A stretch of 64,000 nt of DNA from Ahaetulla prasina (Eukaryota; Chordata; Lepidosauria; Squamata; Colubridae). Every line of letters begins with the position of its first letter. Within the stretch, counting starts at the first letter, position 1. Location of the stretch: assembly GCF_028640845.1 (NCBI RefSeq), contig NC_080546.1, positions 19,315,020-19,379,019 of the forward strand, written 5' to 3'. A model generated the notes under the pieces. That model saw only the letters and a program-made list of their open reading frames with translations, had not been told where the DNA came from and ran no database searches. Made by a program: the position numbers and the translations under genes. Shown one piece after another: positions 41,236 to 52,823 of this stretch.

Positions 41236-41850
41236 TCTTTATTTTATTTATTTATTTTGTCACAACAATATATGTAAGTATCATACAGAAAGGTTATATA
41301 GTATATAAAGGTATAAGCATATATATATATATATAGGAAGAAGAAAAGAAAAACAATAGGACAGGAACGGTAGGCACATTTGTGCGCTTATGCACGCCCC
41401 TTATGGTCCTCTTAGGAATGGGGTGAGGTCAATAGTAGAAAGTTTTTGGTTAAAGCTTTTAGGATTATGGGAAGAGACCACAGAGTCAGGTAAAGTATTC
41501 CAAGCACTGATGATTCTGTTACAGAAGTCATATTTTCTGCAATCTAGATTAAAGCGGTTGACATTAAGTTTAAATCTATTGGTTGCTCTTGTATTATTGC
41601 AATTAAAGCTGAAGTAGTCTTTGACAGGAAGGACATTACAATAGATGATTCTATGAGTTAAACTTAGGTCTTGTCGAAGGCGACGGAGTTCCAAGTTTTC
41701 CAAGCCCAGGATTTCAAGTCTAGTGGGATAAGGTATTTTGTTGTTTACAGAGGAATGGAGAACTCTTCTTGTAAAATATTTCTGTACACGTTCAATTGTA
41801 TTGATGTCAGAGATATTATCAGACATGGTTCTATTAAAAGATGACAAGAT
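41236..41850 (-). pseudogene. CR1/L3-type LINE 3' end (family A) with a 148-codon frame
   Basis: The minus frame 41401-41847 encodes IERVQKYFTRRVLHSSVNN, then RLEILGLENLELRRLRQDLS, a cysteine-poor middle, and CNRIISAWNTLPDSVVSSHN. This is the C-terminal domain of a CR1-clade polyprotein, intact to its stop. The 3' UTR and (AAAT)n tail (about 41238-41262) follow. It is the longest copy of family A here and has an uninterrupted (TA)n stretch at 41320-41335. Confidence 0.85.
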
Positions 41851-42134
41851 GAGTTTTAAAAGGGTTTAAAATGATTGGGTCCCACTTGAAAACTGCAACC
41901 TCCAGTATCTTACTGATGATGAGTGGTAGTAGTGGCAATTCCTACCCACTGGTAACAATTATTTCCCTGTTCCTGCCCCAGGAATCATTAAGATTATGGC
42001 TATAACTTTTTCAAAATGCTGGTCACACTGGGCTTTTTCAGGGCATTGATGAACCTGATCACAAAATGGTTGCAACAGCAGCCTTGCCTATTAAGAAAAT
42101 GATGGCCATGCTAAGTTATCATTCTAGAATTTAT

Positions 42135-42490
42135 CAGTTAGGTAACTGCTGAAGTTGGTCCTCCCCTTTAAGGTAAAGGAGTGGATTTTATTCCACTAGT
42201 CATTGCCAACTATAGGAGGCAGTGCTCGTCTCTGTTTCAAGACCATTGAGCCACTACTGTCCAAAGATATTTCCACGGTCATGTGGCAAGCATGATATCA
42301 TAGAGCTCTGTTACCTTCCCACTGAATGGTACTTATTTATCTACTCACATTTCCATGCTTTCAAACTGCTAGATTGGCAGGAGCTGGGGTGAGGATGGGA
42401 ACTCACCCTGTCGTCTGATGGTTGGCTTGAACCTTGGCTGCCAGCTTTCCAGCGAACAAGTCCAGCATCTTAACCGCTGTTACCATGGTC
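42135..42490 (-). mobile_element. tRNA-derived SINE (family S3)
   Basis: On minus it starts with a tRNA-like head near 42490 and continues through CAAACTGCTAGATTGGCAGG (plus) and ACGGTCATGTGGCAAGCATG to the GGTAAAGGAGTGG end near 42172. It is fairly complete. Confidence 0.65.
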
Positions 42491-43841
42491 CTTCTCTTTA
42501 ACCCTACAGAAATGTTTGTATATCAGTTGACCATGGTAAATTAAGTTCTCTTACCTCTATAAAAAATAAGTTGCAGATCTTAAGAATCTTCCTTTCAAAG
42601 TCTATATCTAAGCCTTCTTTGCAATAATAAATAGAAAATAAGTGCTCCTGTAGTGGTATTATAGGTATTGCTAATGGCCATGCAAATTACCTTTCCTTTT
42701 GAAGGTATTTGTCTGAAGCATATGTGAGATGTGAACTGGGAAAAGCTACAGATGATTAAAAAAACAAAATGCTGAAAAAGAAGATGTTAAAAAAGGAATT
42801 TAAAAAACCCCAGCACTTTATTTTTTAAATGTAAAGGGAGTATTTGATTCATTAGTGTATGTATTTCTTAAACTCTCTAGGTATTTAGACCAATCAATCT
42901 GCACAGCTTCAATTTAATATAAGTCAAAGCACTATTAAGTGAATAAAATGTGAAAATAACTAAATTTGTTTCCCCCAGACTTTCAAAAGCATGAGTAATT
43001 TTTTACTGGCTTACTCAAAGCTCTTGATTTGGTTTGAAAACAGGTAGTAAAAAAGATCAGATTATTGAATTTTATTGTGGAAGGTTGACAGCTGCCACTG
43101 ATCTTGAAGTAGCATGTAGCAGTTACGCAGGCTGAATGGGTCATATATTAAGAAAATAAGCATTGCTTCATGGACACATAGCTTTCCATATTAAAAAATA
43201 TTTTTAAGATGATGTATTCCAATCAGCACCAATGACAAGGTAAGAACATGAAGAGTATTTAAAGGTGTGTTCGGTAACATCCTGTTAAAGTCAGTGTAAT
43301 AGACTGAAGTAAGTTACGGATTGAGCTTTAGACTAGTTTAACAAGTTGTTGGGAGCTACTGAAAAGCATAAATCGTAACCTGGTTTTAGAAAGGGAAATG
43401 AATAACGTGCTCTGGAGTTAGCTTTTAAATTAGGATTTTTTTTTTACATAAATGTTCATCATGGGGGTAGTAAATCATGTAATGAGTATAATAAATTAGA
43501 GTATAATAAATTTAGCGAAAGTTGAAATTCATATGTGAATAGTGTCAGATCCACATTTGATCCTGCAGTTATAACTGACATCTTAACTTTTTGACCTGCC
43601 TTTAAGATGTCTCCATTGCCAATAGTAGTTCAAAAGTGTAGTAAGAGATAGAGATAAGCAATCCACACTAATCAGGTAAATAACAACGTATGTTAAAAAA
43701 CACTTTGTACTATTTATCATGATTCAAAATCATATTGTTGAGGTTAAAGATGTTCACAAGAGTTTTCTGAGTCAATTTTTATCACATTTTAGATGATCTG
43801 TTGCAGAGTATCCTTGATTATTTATGCAGCAATATGGAAAT
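42491..43841. other. Unannotated A/T-rich sequence
   Basis: No repeat or gene recognised. Confidence 0.55.
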
Positions 43842-43843
43842 TA

Positions 43844-44248
43844 CCGTATATACTCGAGTATAAGCCGAGTTTTTCAGCACGTTTTTTGTGCTGAAAAACG
43901 TCCCCTCGGCTTATACTCGGGTCTATACGGCTTATACTCGAGTTTTTTTTTTTTAAGCCCCTCGGCTTATACTCGGATCGGCTTATATTCAAGTATATAC
44001 GGCTTATACTCGAGTTTTTTTTTTTCCTTTTTTTCACATTTTACCGGATGGAAGCCCTGCCGGTGCAGTGAGAGGCGGGCGGGGAGCCGCCAGCCTTCTC
44101 AGCTGAGGGAGGGAGGGTTTCCCCAACCGGTAGGTGCCTCATTTCCCACCCTCGGCTTATACTCGAGTCCCCAGTTTACCCCAGTTTTTGGGGTAAAATT
44201 GGGGACCTCGGCTTATACTCGGATCGGCTTATATTCAAGTATATACGG
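43844..44248. mobile_element. Palindrome-rich MITE with CCGTATATACTCGAG termini
   Basis: TA flanks both sides (43842-43843, 44249-44250). The left end is CCGTATATACTCGAGTATAA; the complement of the right end is CCGTATATACTTGAATATAA. GGCTTATACTCG recurs in direct and inverted form, and an inner hairpin TTTTTCAGCACG/CGTGCTGAAAAA-like lies at 43870-43900. TA duplication suggests Tc1/mariner-type mobilisation, inferred. The 150-codon frame over it is repeat translation. Confidence 0.8.
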
Positions 44249-44590
44249 TAATCTATTTAACAATTCCTTAGAATAACACGCAACAAAAATGTGCAAAGAA
44301 CCATAAGATAAGATTCTTTAAACAAAAATAACCATAAGAAATTAAAGAGTGATCTACTTATTCAGAGCCCATAGCTTCAGTCCAGTACTAGTTTTATACA
44401 AGTTCTCCATTAACATATAGTCATGTTCCTAGATTTATAAAATAAATCATGTACAGTAGTTGGAGCCGAGCCAGGGACTATAATCCACTTTGAAGAAGGT
44501 CCAAATGGAAGATATATGATATCAGAATCAAGTAATATTCAAAGTATTGGAGTAAGGTTGTTCAAATCTCCCATCCTAATGTCTTTAGAG

Positions 44591-44727
44591 CAGTGGTGGG
44601 ATTCCAGTAATTTAACAACTGGTTCTCTGCCCTAATGATTTCTTCCAACAACCAGTTTGCCAAACTGCTCAAAAACTTAACAACTGGTTCTCCCGAAGTG
44701 GTGGGAATTAGCAGAATTCCACCACTG
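44591..44727. mobile_element. Short hAT-type MITE (CAGTGGTGGGATTCC ends)
   Basis: A perfect 8-bp duplication CTTTAGAG (44583-44590, 44728-44735). Ends are CAGTGGTGGGATTCC and GAATTCCACCACTG. Confidence 0.9.
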
Positions 44728-44753
44728 CTTTAGAGGATAAAATTAGTGGAGAC

Positions 44754-44966
44754 CAGGGGTGAATTCCAGCAGGTTCTGACAGGTTCTGGAGAACCGGTAT
44801 TGGAAATGTTGAGTAGTTCGGAGAACCTGCAAATACCATCTCTGCATGGCCCCAGAGTGAGGTGGGAATGGAGATTTTGCAGTATCCTTCCCCTGCCACG
44901 CCCACCAAGCCCACCAAGACACGCCCACAGAACTGGTAGTAAAAAATTTTTTGGATTTCACCACTT
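44754..44966. mobile_element. hAT-type MITE (CAGGGGTGAATTCC ends)
   Basis: Duplications GTGGAGAC (44746-44753) and GTGGAGAT (44967-44974). The interior has GGAGAACCGGTATTGG, one ATGGAGATTTTGCAGTATCC unit, and GGCGTG-type words on the complement. Confidence 0.8.
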
Positions 44967-44974
44967 GTGGAGAT

Positions 44975-45661
44975 CCTCCTAATTTTATCTGCTTTGAGCT
45001 TTCTGCGAAATGATGCAACAGGAATAAATAAAATATCACCAAATCTGTGAGTTCGTAACCAATTGAAAACATTATACTCTTGACCCTCTATGTCCTGTTG
45101 TACCAAAAGCATCACACAGGTCCTCTCCTCATTTTAAATAGATATTCATTTATGATAAGTGTAAGATAGAAAGTACAAAGTGTGAAATGCCTTTTTTGAT
45201 AGCAATCTCTAAAAATAGATCTCTATGGCAATATTTTACTGTGTCCTTGAAGGTGAAAGCAGACTTTCCTTAGCAGACTCATTTTAAGTTTTCAACACAA
45301 GGGTGGCTCTTACTAGCACAGTGCAATTTCCTTTGTCAAAGCTTAAGTTCTTAAGAGACAATGGATCAGGCAGAAGGAAGAAATATGCAACCCCAACCCC
45401 ACCCCCCTTGTAAAAGAATTGCTACCACTGTTCCATTTATCTTATATTTTAAGCCTATGCTAAAAATATACTATTGTTAAAGACTGAAGATCCACGGTCA
45501 AAAGGTTTGGGGACATCCGTAGTTGACAAAATATCAGCCATTATACATTTTGGGATCGGGGTAAACATTCCAATTCTTTTTTTAGGGTGCAATGTGGATC
45601 ATTAACATAGAATATTGCTTCTCATAGAGAAAACTTTAGAGGCTCAGGGTCGAAATGAGTG
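44975..45661. other. Unannotated sequence
   Basis: No repeat or gene recognised. Confidence 0.5.
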
Positions 45662-45669
45662 TCCTTGGT

Positions 45670-45979
45670 CAGGGGTGCTATGCAGCAGGTTCAGCCAAGT
45701 TCTGGAGAACCGGTAGCGGAAATTTTGAGTAGTTCAGAGAACCGGCAAGTACCACCTCTGGCTGGCCCCAGAGTGGGGTGGGAATGGAGATTTTGCAGTA
45801 TCTTTCCCCTGGAGTGGGGTGGGAATGGAGATTTTGCAATATCCTTCCCCCAGGAGTGGGGTGGGAATGGCAATTTTGCAATTCTGCCACGCCCACCAAA
45901 CCATGCCCACCAAGCCACACCATGTCCACCAAGCCACGCCCACAGAACCGGTAATAAAAATAATTGAATTCCACCACTG
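45670..45979. mobile_element. hAT-type MITE with a three-copy internal minisatellite
   Basis: Duplications TCCTTGGT (45662-45669) and TCCTCGGT (45980-45987). Between 45765 and 45890 the unit AGTGGGGTGGGAATGGAGAT plus TTTGCARTATCYTTCCCC repeats about three times, at roughly 42 bp per unit. Confidence 0.85.
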
Positions 45980-46330
45980 TCCTCGGTGCTCTCTGAGCTT
46001 GGTTGATTTTGTGCCGACATTTCAACACTGATTATATTAGCTAGTTTGGTGATGAAACATCTGCAGGAAAATAACCAAGCTAAGAGAACACCAAGGACCC
46101 CTCAGGGAAAACTTTGTATGGTGGCAGTCTTAGGTGACATCAATGGGCAGTGTCACTAGCTGAGGTATAGTCCCACTTTCATACATTCGTATAAATCCGT
46201 TCTATTATGTCCATGAGAATTATCAATGTATTTGAATTATCAATGAATATATGGAATTCTCCCCTCCCTAAAAATTTTCACCAAAGATTCCAATTTTTAT
46301 CAGAGGGGACTACTGAGCAGTGATTTAGAG

Positions 46331-46461
46331 CAGGGGTCTCCAATCTTGGTTCCTTTAAGACTTGTGGACTTCAATTCCCAGAGTTCCTCAGCTTTGCTGG
46401 CTGAGGGACTCTGGGAGTTGAAGTCCACAAGTCTTTAAGGGACCAAGGTTGGAGACCCCCG
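46331..46461. mobile_element. Palindromic hAT MITE, second copy
   Basis: Same family as 19988-20107. A perfect 8-bp duplication ATTTAGAG (46323-46330, 46462-46469). The last bases are CCCCCG instead of CCCCTG. Confidence 0.9.
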
Positions 46462-46469
46462 ATTTAGAG

Positions 46470-47380
46470 GATTTCTCAAAATCAGTTAGAACTATATTAT
46501 TTAATGGGTTATTAATGAATTGATAGTGTGGGATAAATAATAAACGTATGTATAAACGTATGTTGCTGATCTGCTACATACGTCATCATGGGACAGAGTG
46601 AATAACAGATAGTGATTACTTTTTGTACTACAGTACGTTGATCCCCTCAGAATCAAAGAATGTGAAAGATTAATGGTACATATTTTCATTCAAGTTCATA
46701 ACAAAAACAGATGGTTTGTTTATATTGTATGATATTTAGTGAAATATACATTATGGCTGCTTTATAGGTTAGACTTAAGACTAATATGCCTTATGGACAT
46801 TTCACTAATGATATGAAATGATGGTAGAAATATTCATGTGATTAAATAATTCATTTTTCTTTCTCCTATAATTGCCTTGCTTTATGTGTATATGTAAATT
46901 TATTATACCTCTCCATATGCATGTACACACGGAAACACCATATTTTTTTCAAAAAGTCCTTTGGAATTTATGCAGCGCGTCATGTCTCTAAGATTGGGAC
47001 GTTAAGTGTGTTTGTGTGTGTGACATTATGGCACAAGTACAAAAGTGTTAGAGGTCACACCATGATACTATTTTTAAACATTTGGCTTTATTGCAGAATT
47101 CTGCTTGAAATTTTATTGACTCATTTCAATTTATAATGCTATTCGAACATTTTTAAGGCTCATTCTAAAGGTTAACATTTCCACTGTTTGTTTAGGGCAT
47201 GAATTAAAAAAAAATTACAATAGAGCTTTTCTTATCTTTTTTTTTTTGTTTTAAATATTTTTTCACATTTTTATGTAAGTTTTTTTTAAGTGGGATTTTT
47301 TTTTAAGGTCATTTTCAAGACTGCTGCCCTGCTTCCTGAAATGGTTATAGTCTAAAGCAATAATTTATTACTTTAGACCA
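46470..47380. other. Unannotated A/T-rich sequence
   Basis: Several T runs near 47230-47310; no repeat family or gene recognised. Confidence 0.5.
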
Positions 47381-47388
47381 GAGGTGTC

Positions 47389-48013
47389 ACACCAGTGGTG
47401 AAATCCAATTTTTTTTACTACCAGTTCCGTGGGCGTGGTTTGGCTTGGTGGGTGTGGTTTGGCTTGGTAGGTGTGGCAGGGAAAGGATACTGCAAAATCT
47501 CCATTCCCTCCCACTCCTGGGGAAAGGATATTGCAAAATCTCCATTCCCACTCCACTCCAGGGGAAGGATACTGCAAAATCCCCATTCCCTCCCCACTCC
47601 TGTGGGAAGGATACTGCAAAATCTTCATCCCCTCCCCACTCCTGGGAGGATATTGCAGAATCTCCATTCCCACCCCACTCTGCGGCCAGTCAGAGGTGGT
47701 ATTTGCTGGTTCTCCGAATTGTTCAAAATTTCTGCTACCGGTTCTCCAGAACCTGTCAGAACCTGCTGGATTTCACTTCTGTGTCAAACTCAAGTCCCGG
47801 GGGCTGGATACATATGATCTGGCACTCTGCTCTCCTGAGCTCCATTTTCACTGGCAGAGGAGGCCGTGGTAGCAGAAAATGGAGCTCGGGAGCCACAGCT
47901 GCCCTGACAGTAGTGACTTTGAGCTGGCCACGCCCTCCTGGCTACGCCCCCACCCCCTGTGGTCAAACACAACCCTGATGCAGCCCTCAATGAAATCGAG
48001 TTTGACACCCCTG
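47389..48013. mobile_element. hAT-type MITE (CAGAGGTGTCA / TGACACCCCTG) hosting another MITE
   Basis: A perfect 8-bp duplication CTTTAGAC (47381-47388, 48014-48021). Its body is split after the first few bases by a second MITE and resumes at AACTCAAGTCCCGGGGGCTG. Related outer elements are at 60629 and 62535. Confidence 0.85.
47403..47781. mobile_element. Nested hAT-type MITE with a five-copy minisatellite
   Basis: The ends are CAGTGGTGAAATCC and GGATTTCACTTCTG. Duplications TGTCACAC (47395-47402) and TGTCAAAC (47782-47789). The interior repeats GGAWAGGATAYTGCAAAATC units about five times at 47479-47685, the complement of the unit at 45.8 kb. Confidence 0.85.
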
Positions 48014-48021
48014 CTTTAGAC

Positions 48022-48580
48022 TAGAATAATCAATTAAGACTTGGCTGTGAATTTGAAGAAATGCTAAGATTTTATACATTTTTCATTGATCAACATTTTT
48101 GTTTTATTTTATTTTTAGGAAGAAAAAGGATATTTTTTTCCTTTCTTCCTTTCATCATTTATTGGTGCAAATATTCCAAAAATTGTTTTCTCAATTGCCT
48201 TCAATGTCACAGAATACTCAGGAATCATTCAAGCTTATTAATATTTCCTAGGTGGAATTGATCTAAGCTGCAGTTTTGGCTGTGATTCAGTTTAGGAAAC
48301 AAGAACATTCTGTATGCATTTCTTGAACATTGATATATCCAAACACAGACATATGATAACAATACTGATTGGCTTTATTTATTTTTTTATCGTAATTTAA
48401 TTAATGTTCTCAAAAACACAAGAGGAATATGAAAAGAAATCTTGTGAGAACAATACAAATGAAAGTGTACATTTAAAAAATCTTTAAAAAGCCAATTTAC
48501 AAGCTAATATAAATGTAAAGGGAAAAAGAAGGAAAAAATGTAAAGGGAACAGGAAGAAAAAAAAAAGGAAGTTCTACCTG
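48022..48580. other. Unannotated A/T-rich sequence
   Basis: No repeat or gene recognised. Confidence 0.5.
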
Positions 48581-48822
48581 AGGGTAGAACAAGCGGCAAT
48601 GCGTGGAAACTAATCAAGGAGAGAAGCAACCTAGAAATAAGGAAAAATTTCCTGACAGTTAGAACAATTAATCAGTGGAACAACTTGCCTCCAGAATTTG
48701 TAAATGCTCCAAAACTGGAAGTTTTTAAGAAGATGTTGGATAACCATTTGTCTGACGTGGTGTAGGGTTTCCTGCCTAAGCAGGGGTTGGACTAAAAGAC
48801 CTCCAAGGTCCCTTCCAACTCT
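48581..48822 (+). mobile_element. CR1 LINE 3' terminus
   Basis: From TGAGGGTAGAACAAGCGGCA to CTTCCAACTCTGTTATTCT, parallel to the 34.7 kb copy. Confidence 0.8.
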
Positions 48823-48872
48823 GTTATTCTATTCTATTCTATTCTATTCTATTCTATTCTATTCTATTCTAT
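48823..48872. repeat. (ATTCT)n array continuing a CR1 end
   Basis: About ten ATTCT units starting at the CR1 terminus. Confidence 0.95.
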
Positions 48873-50089
48873 AACAAATACTCATAACAGAATAATCTGG
48901 AATCAAGAAAATTAAAGCTTCCATTTTCACATGAAAACTGTAGCTTTGAAATGGTATTTGAATGTTCATTTGTCAATTTCCTTAAAACATCTGCATAGAC
49001 TCAAAAAAGTATTCCTCTCAATGCATATAAGCATCTTAAAGCCTTATCTGTTTTATTTATTCAGTCATTTATTCATTCACTCCATTTATTGCTTTCTGCC
49101 AGCTAATATGGATTTTTAACCATCTCTCAATTTGCCCATTTTTGTGTTCTTCTACATTCTATACAACTTGAAATTTAAATGATACAATAGGTTGAGTTCC
49201 CAATTTAACAAATCTAAGAGCATTTTATGAGTCCAAAGTATAATTTCTAGTATAAATATTCAAAGCTTCCTTTTTGTTCGTTGCTAAATTTTCTTAGTAA
49301 AGACTTATAGGCTATAATCTTAGATCAAAGGGATGATTTGAACAGCTGACAGCTGCTCCTCATATTATTATCTGATTATTTTAAAAAAATATATGATTTT
49401 ATTAAAAAAATCAAATATATATTTACAAAACAAACTAACAAAAGCTATATTAACGTATCATTCCCTGTTAATCTGATTTTTTTTAGTAAAAGCCATTGAC
49501 ATTTTTAAAATGATATAATCAAAAAAAGTAATTTGACCAATGTGGCACTTCTAAGATAATTATAGATCAAGCTATTAAAAAATAGTTTATACAAAGAGCT
49601 TGTGTCATATGGAGGGCATTCTATTTCTGAGAACTGAATTAAAATCCCCAACTACCTCTAAACAAAAACTATTTACAAAACAATGTCTAAAGTGTTCATT
49701 TTTCTCTAGCTGGATCTTAGCAAGCTGCCTCCATCATCACCCATCAAATTATGTTTTATGGTATCTATTAGTAACACTTTTTTTTTTCTGAACTGCAGTA
49801 TAAGATTTAGAGATTCCCTAGTTAATATGACCATCCCTCTGGCCATTTTCCAATTATACAAATCTGATCCACCCACTTTATAGCCAAAACAAGCTTTTAT
49901 TGAGAAGAATGTAAGTTTCTTTCAGAAAACCACATCTTCAGGATTTTACAACTGCAATTTGTAAAATGTCTTTCTCCTCTTAGATACATCTGTCAATCAA
50001 TTAACCAACCACAATGCAACACTATAATTTAAAAGTTATAAATTAAAATGTATAATTTGGCAGATGAAAACTCATTATTCTCATATGCT
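48873..50089. other. Unannotated A/T-rich sequence
   Basis: No repeat or gene recognised. Confidence 0.5.
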
Positions 50090-50728
50090 TATAACATATT
50101 ATAACATAGAAATGGAGGTAGTGACAGATTTTATTTTCCTGGGCTCCAAGATCACCGCAGATGGGGATTGTAGCCACGAAATTAAAAGACGCTTGCTCCT
50201 GGGAAGGAAAGCTATGGCAAATCTAGACAGCATACTAAAAAGCATCACCCTCCCAGCAAAAGTGTGTATAGTCAAGGCTATGGTTTTCCCAGTTGCAATG
50301 TATGGCTCTGAAAGTTGGACCATAAGAAAGGCTGAGTGCCAAAGAATTGAGGCCTTTGAACTATGGTGCTGGAGAAGACTCCTGCGAGTCCCTTGGACTG
50401 CAAGGCGATCAAACCGGTCAGTTCTAGAGGAGATTAACCCTGACTCTTTAGAAGGACAGATCCTGAAGATGAAACTCAAATACTTTAGCCACCTGATGAG
50501 AAAGAAGGACTCACTGGATAAGAGCCTAATGCTGGGAAAGATTTAGGACAAAAGAAGAATGGGACGACAGAGAATGAGGTGGCTGGATGGAGTCACTGAA
50601 GCAGTAGATGGGAGCTTAAATGGACTCCAGAGGATGGCAGAGGACAGAAAGGCCTGGAGGAATGTTGTCCATGGGGTTGTGATGGGTCGGACACAACTTC
50701 GCAGCTAACAACAACAAATAACATATTT
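50090..50728 (+). pseudogene. BovB/RTE LINE 3' end with reverse transcriptase C-terminus
   Basis: The frame 50064-50546 reads VVTDFIFLGSKITADGDCSH, EIKRRLLLGRKAMANLDSIL, VFPVAMYGSESWTIRKAECQ, RIEAFELWCWRRLLRVPWTA and LKYFSHLMRKKDSLDKSLML. This is the conserved C-terminal region of BovB-type RTE proteins, after the catalytic core. A TAG at 50544-50546 ends the frame, but homologous codons continue (GRQRMRWLDGVTEA, AWRNVVHGV) to about 50705, followed by a CAACAACAAAT tail. It is 5'-truncated like most BovB copies. BovB is known for horizontal transfer among squamates, ruminants and other animals. Confidence 0.9.
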
Positions 50729-51751
50729 GACATTGGGTTCAAAGCAACTGCAGTTGGGGAAACCATTGATTCTTCTTTCCAAAGTTTGTATTCTTCCCCC
50801 AGATTTTAAATTGTCATTTCACTACAGTTAAATTTCTATATCTTTTAACTTGTTTTGCAAAGCATGATGTTTTCTTATTAATGCAATGTAGGAAAAGAAT
50901 AGGCAAAGCTGGAGTGATGGTGGAGTTAAATGCATCATTATTTTAGAGTCCTTGCAATCCCCCAAGTTCAACCTCTCCTGAATTCTGTTGACCCTTATTG
51001 GCTCAACTTACTGTGACCAGATTCTTGTGTTCGGGCTTGAATAAATGTTCTATGTGAAGCCTTACAAATGGTCCTAATTCTTTATGCCTGACATGCAACC
51101 ACCTTTGAAAGATAAATAAGAGCGTTCTTCCGATAGAAGACTACATGAGTAAAAACTCAATACTGAAAGTTTTCTTGCCTATAAGAAGGATTGCCAAATT
51201 AGTCTTTTTATGCACTCAAAAGAAGTTTGCTTCTTTTGCTCACTGGATGACTTTCCCCCAAAATTCCAAGAACAGTTGAGAACACTTCAATTAACATCTT
51301 TTTGCTTACAAGTTGGTTTTATAAGCAATCCAAAATATTGTTTTCAACAGAGGAAAAAGAAACAAACATCACCATCTTCCCAGAAGACCAATGCAGATTG
51401 ATTACAAAGCTATGGAAATGAGTTTACTTATTTGTATTCTTGATCCATACAATGTAATATATTCTTAGTCCCCAAAACAAAATTTATATTCCAAAATTAC
51501 ATTTGCTCTCTGGTGACAAAGGCTCTCAAAAGCACAATGTGCACTGAATGAAATCTTTGCAGTCGAACTGTTAAAATAGCAGTAATGGACGTGTTGAACC
51601 TTGATTACGTTTCAAATAGTTGTTTTTCAAACTTACTGGTCCAGCTAGTAAGCACAAATCCCTACACCAAGTTCTGTTTAAAAGTAAACTTGAATTACAG
51701 CGTCCTGTTCTCTGCCATATACAATTATGCTGTGGTAATACTTGTATTCTA
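50729..51751. other. Unannotated sequence
   Basis: No repeat or gene recognised. Confidence 0.5.
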
Positions 51752-51995
51752 GGAGTGGTGCAGTGGCCTAGAGGTAGAGCTCTAGCCTCACAATCAGGAG
51801 GCTGTGAGTTCGATCCTAGGTAGAGGCAGATATTTCTCTCTCTGGGCACAATGAGAATATATCTGCTGAACAAAACTCCGCATTGGCATCAGGAATGGCA
51901 TCTGGCCAGTAAACGCTCTGCTAGTTCCATTCAGTTGCCGAGACTCCACCCCACAAGGTATTATGGGGTAGTTAAACGAAGATGATGATGCATAT
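51752..51995 (+). mobile_element. tRNA-derived SINE with (GAT)n tail (family S2)
   Basis: AGGAGTGGTGCAGTGGCCTA gives an A-box-like region, GAGTTCGATCCTAGG a good B box, and AAACGAAGATGATGATGCAT the tail. It is better preserved than the 16.1 kb copy. Confidence 0.8.
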
Positions 51996-52404
51996 TTGCA
52001 TTCTATAAAAACAATCATGGCTATGATTATCATTAAGCATATGCACAGGAGAACAGGAGAACCTGTCGGTCAAAGTTCCACTTTTCTACCTAGTTAATTG
52101 CCAGAACTTTATCAGAAAAGGAAATGCAGAAATATATGTTCCATAGATGCACATTGAGAGAAAGGATTTATAATCTTTAGCTGGAAATAAATGTAGCTTA
52201 GCTCAATATTTTGACACATAAAAACCCACATAAAACTACTGTAAATGCTTAAACAAGAAATGAAGGCTGGAAGGAAATTAAAAGGAAGAACATGTGGAAG
52301 ATGAATCCTAGTTAGAACCAGAACATATTTAGGATATGGGAGTTCAACCACTAAAATATGTGGGCATTGAGCACTGTGTTCTTTAACTGTCAAATCTGTT
52401 AGCT
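51996..52404. other. Unannotated sequence
   Basis: Nothing recognised. Confidence 0.5.
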
Positions 52405-52823
52405 CTGTGATGACAAACCTATGGCACATGTGCCGGAAGTGGCACGCAGAGCCATCTCTCCAGGCACGCCAGCCCTCACACATTGCTCTTCCGGGTTCTG
52501 ATGCTGGACTTGGGGCTCGCAGGAGTGCCGGAAACTAGAAAAGCAGCTTCCTGACGTGCATGCGTGTGCCAAGAAGCTGAGCTTCCAGTTTCTGGTGCGC
52601 ACATGTGCACCAGCCAACTGGTTTTTGCACACGCCTGCATGCCGGAAACCAGAAGATCAGGTGACTGGTGCGCATGCGCATGTGCACTCCGGAAACTGGA
52701 AGCTCAGTATCCCAGCTCACGCAAGTGCATCAGGGAACTGCTCTTCTGGTTTCTGGTGCTCCCCCATGCACGTGCGCGCATTCCCGTTTCGGTACTCAAT
52801 GCCAAAAAAGTTTACTAACACTG
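52405..52823. mobile_element. hAT-type MITE of the CAGTGATGG family, degenerate
   Basis: The left end CTGTGATGACAAACCTATGG and right end GTTTACTAACACTG are diverged. Flanks TGTTAGCT and CATTAGCT match at 6 of 8. The interior has repeated CCGGAAACYRGAA and GCGCATGCGCATG words. Confidence 0.65.

Noticed and set aside
43824..44276. 150-codon frame with repeated GLYSSIYG residues
   Set aside because: The repeat comes from TATACTCGAG-type palindromes of a MITE; both strands give similar peptides.
45678..46028. Overlapping frames of 70-140 codons at 44.7-46.0 and 47.4-48.0 kb
   Set aside because: They translate the tandem units of non-coding hAT MITEs on both strands.
51752..51995. Possible tRNA gene from A- and B-box-like sequences
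   Set aside because: No cloverleaf with a full acceptor stem is evident, and the body and (GAT)n tail repeat at 16.1 kb, so it is a SINE.
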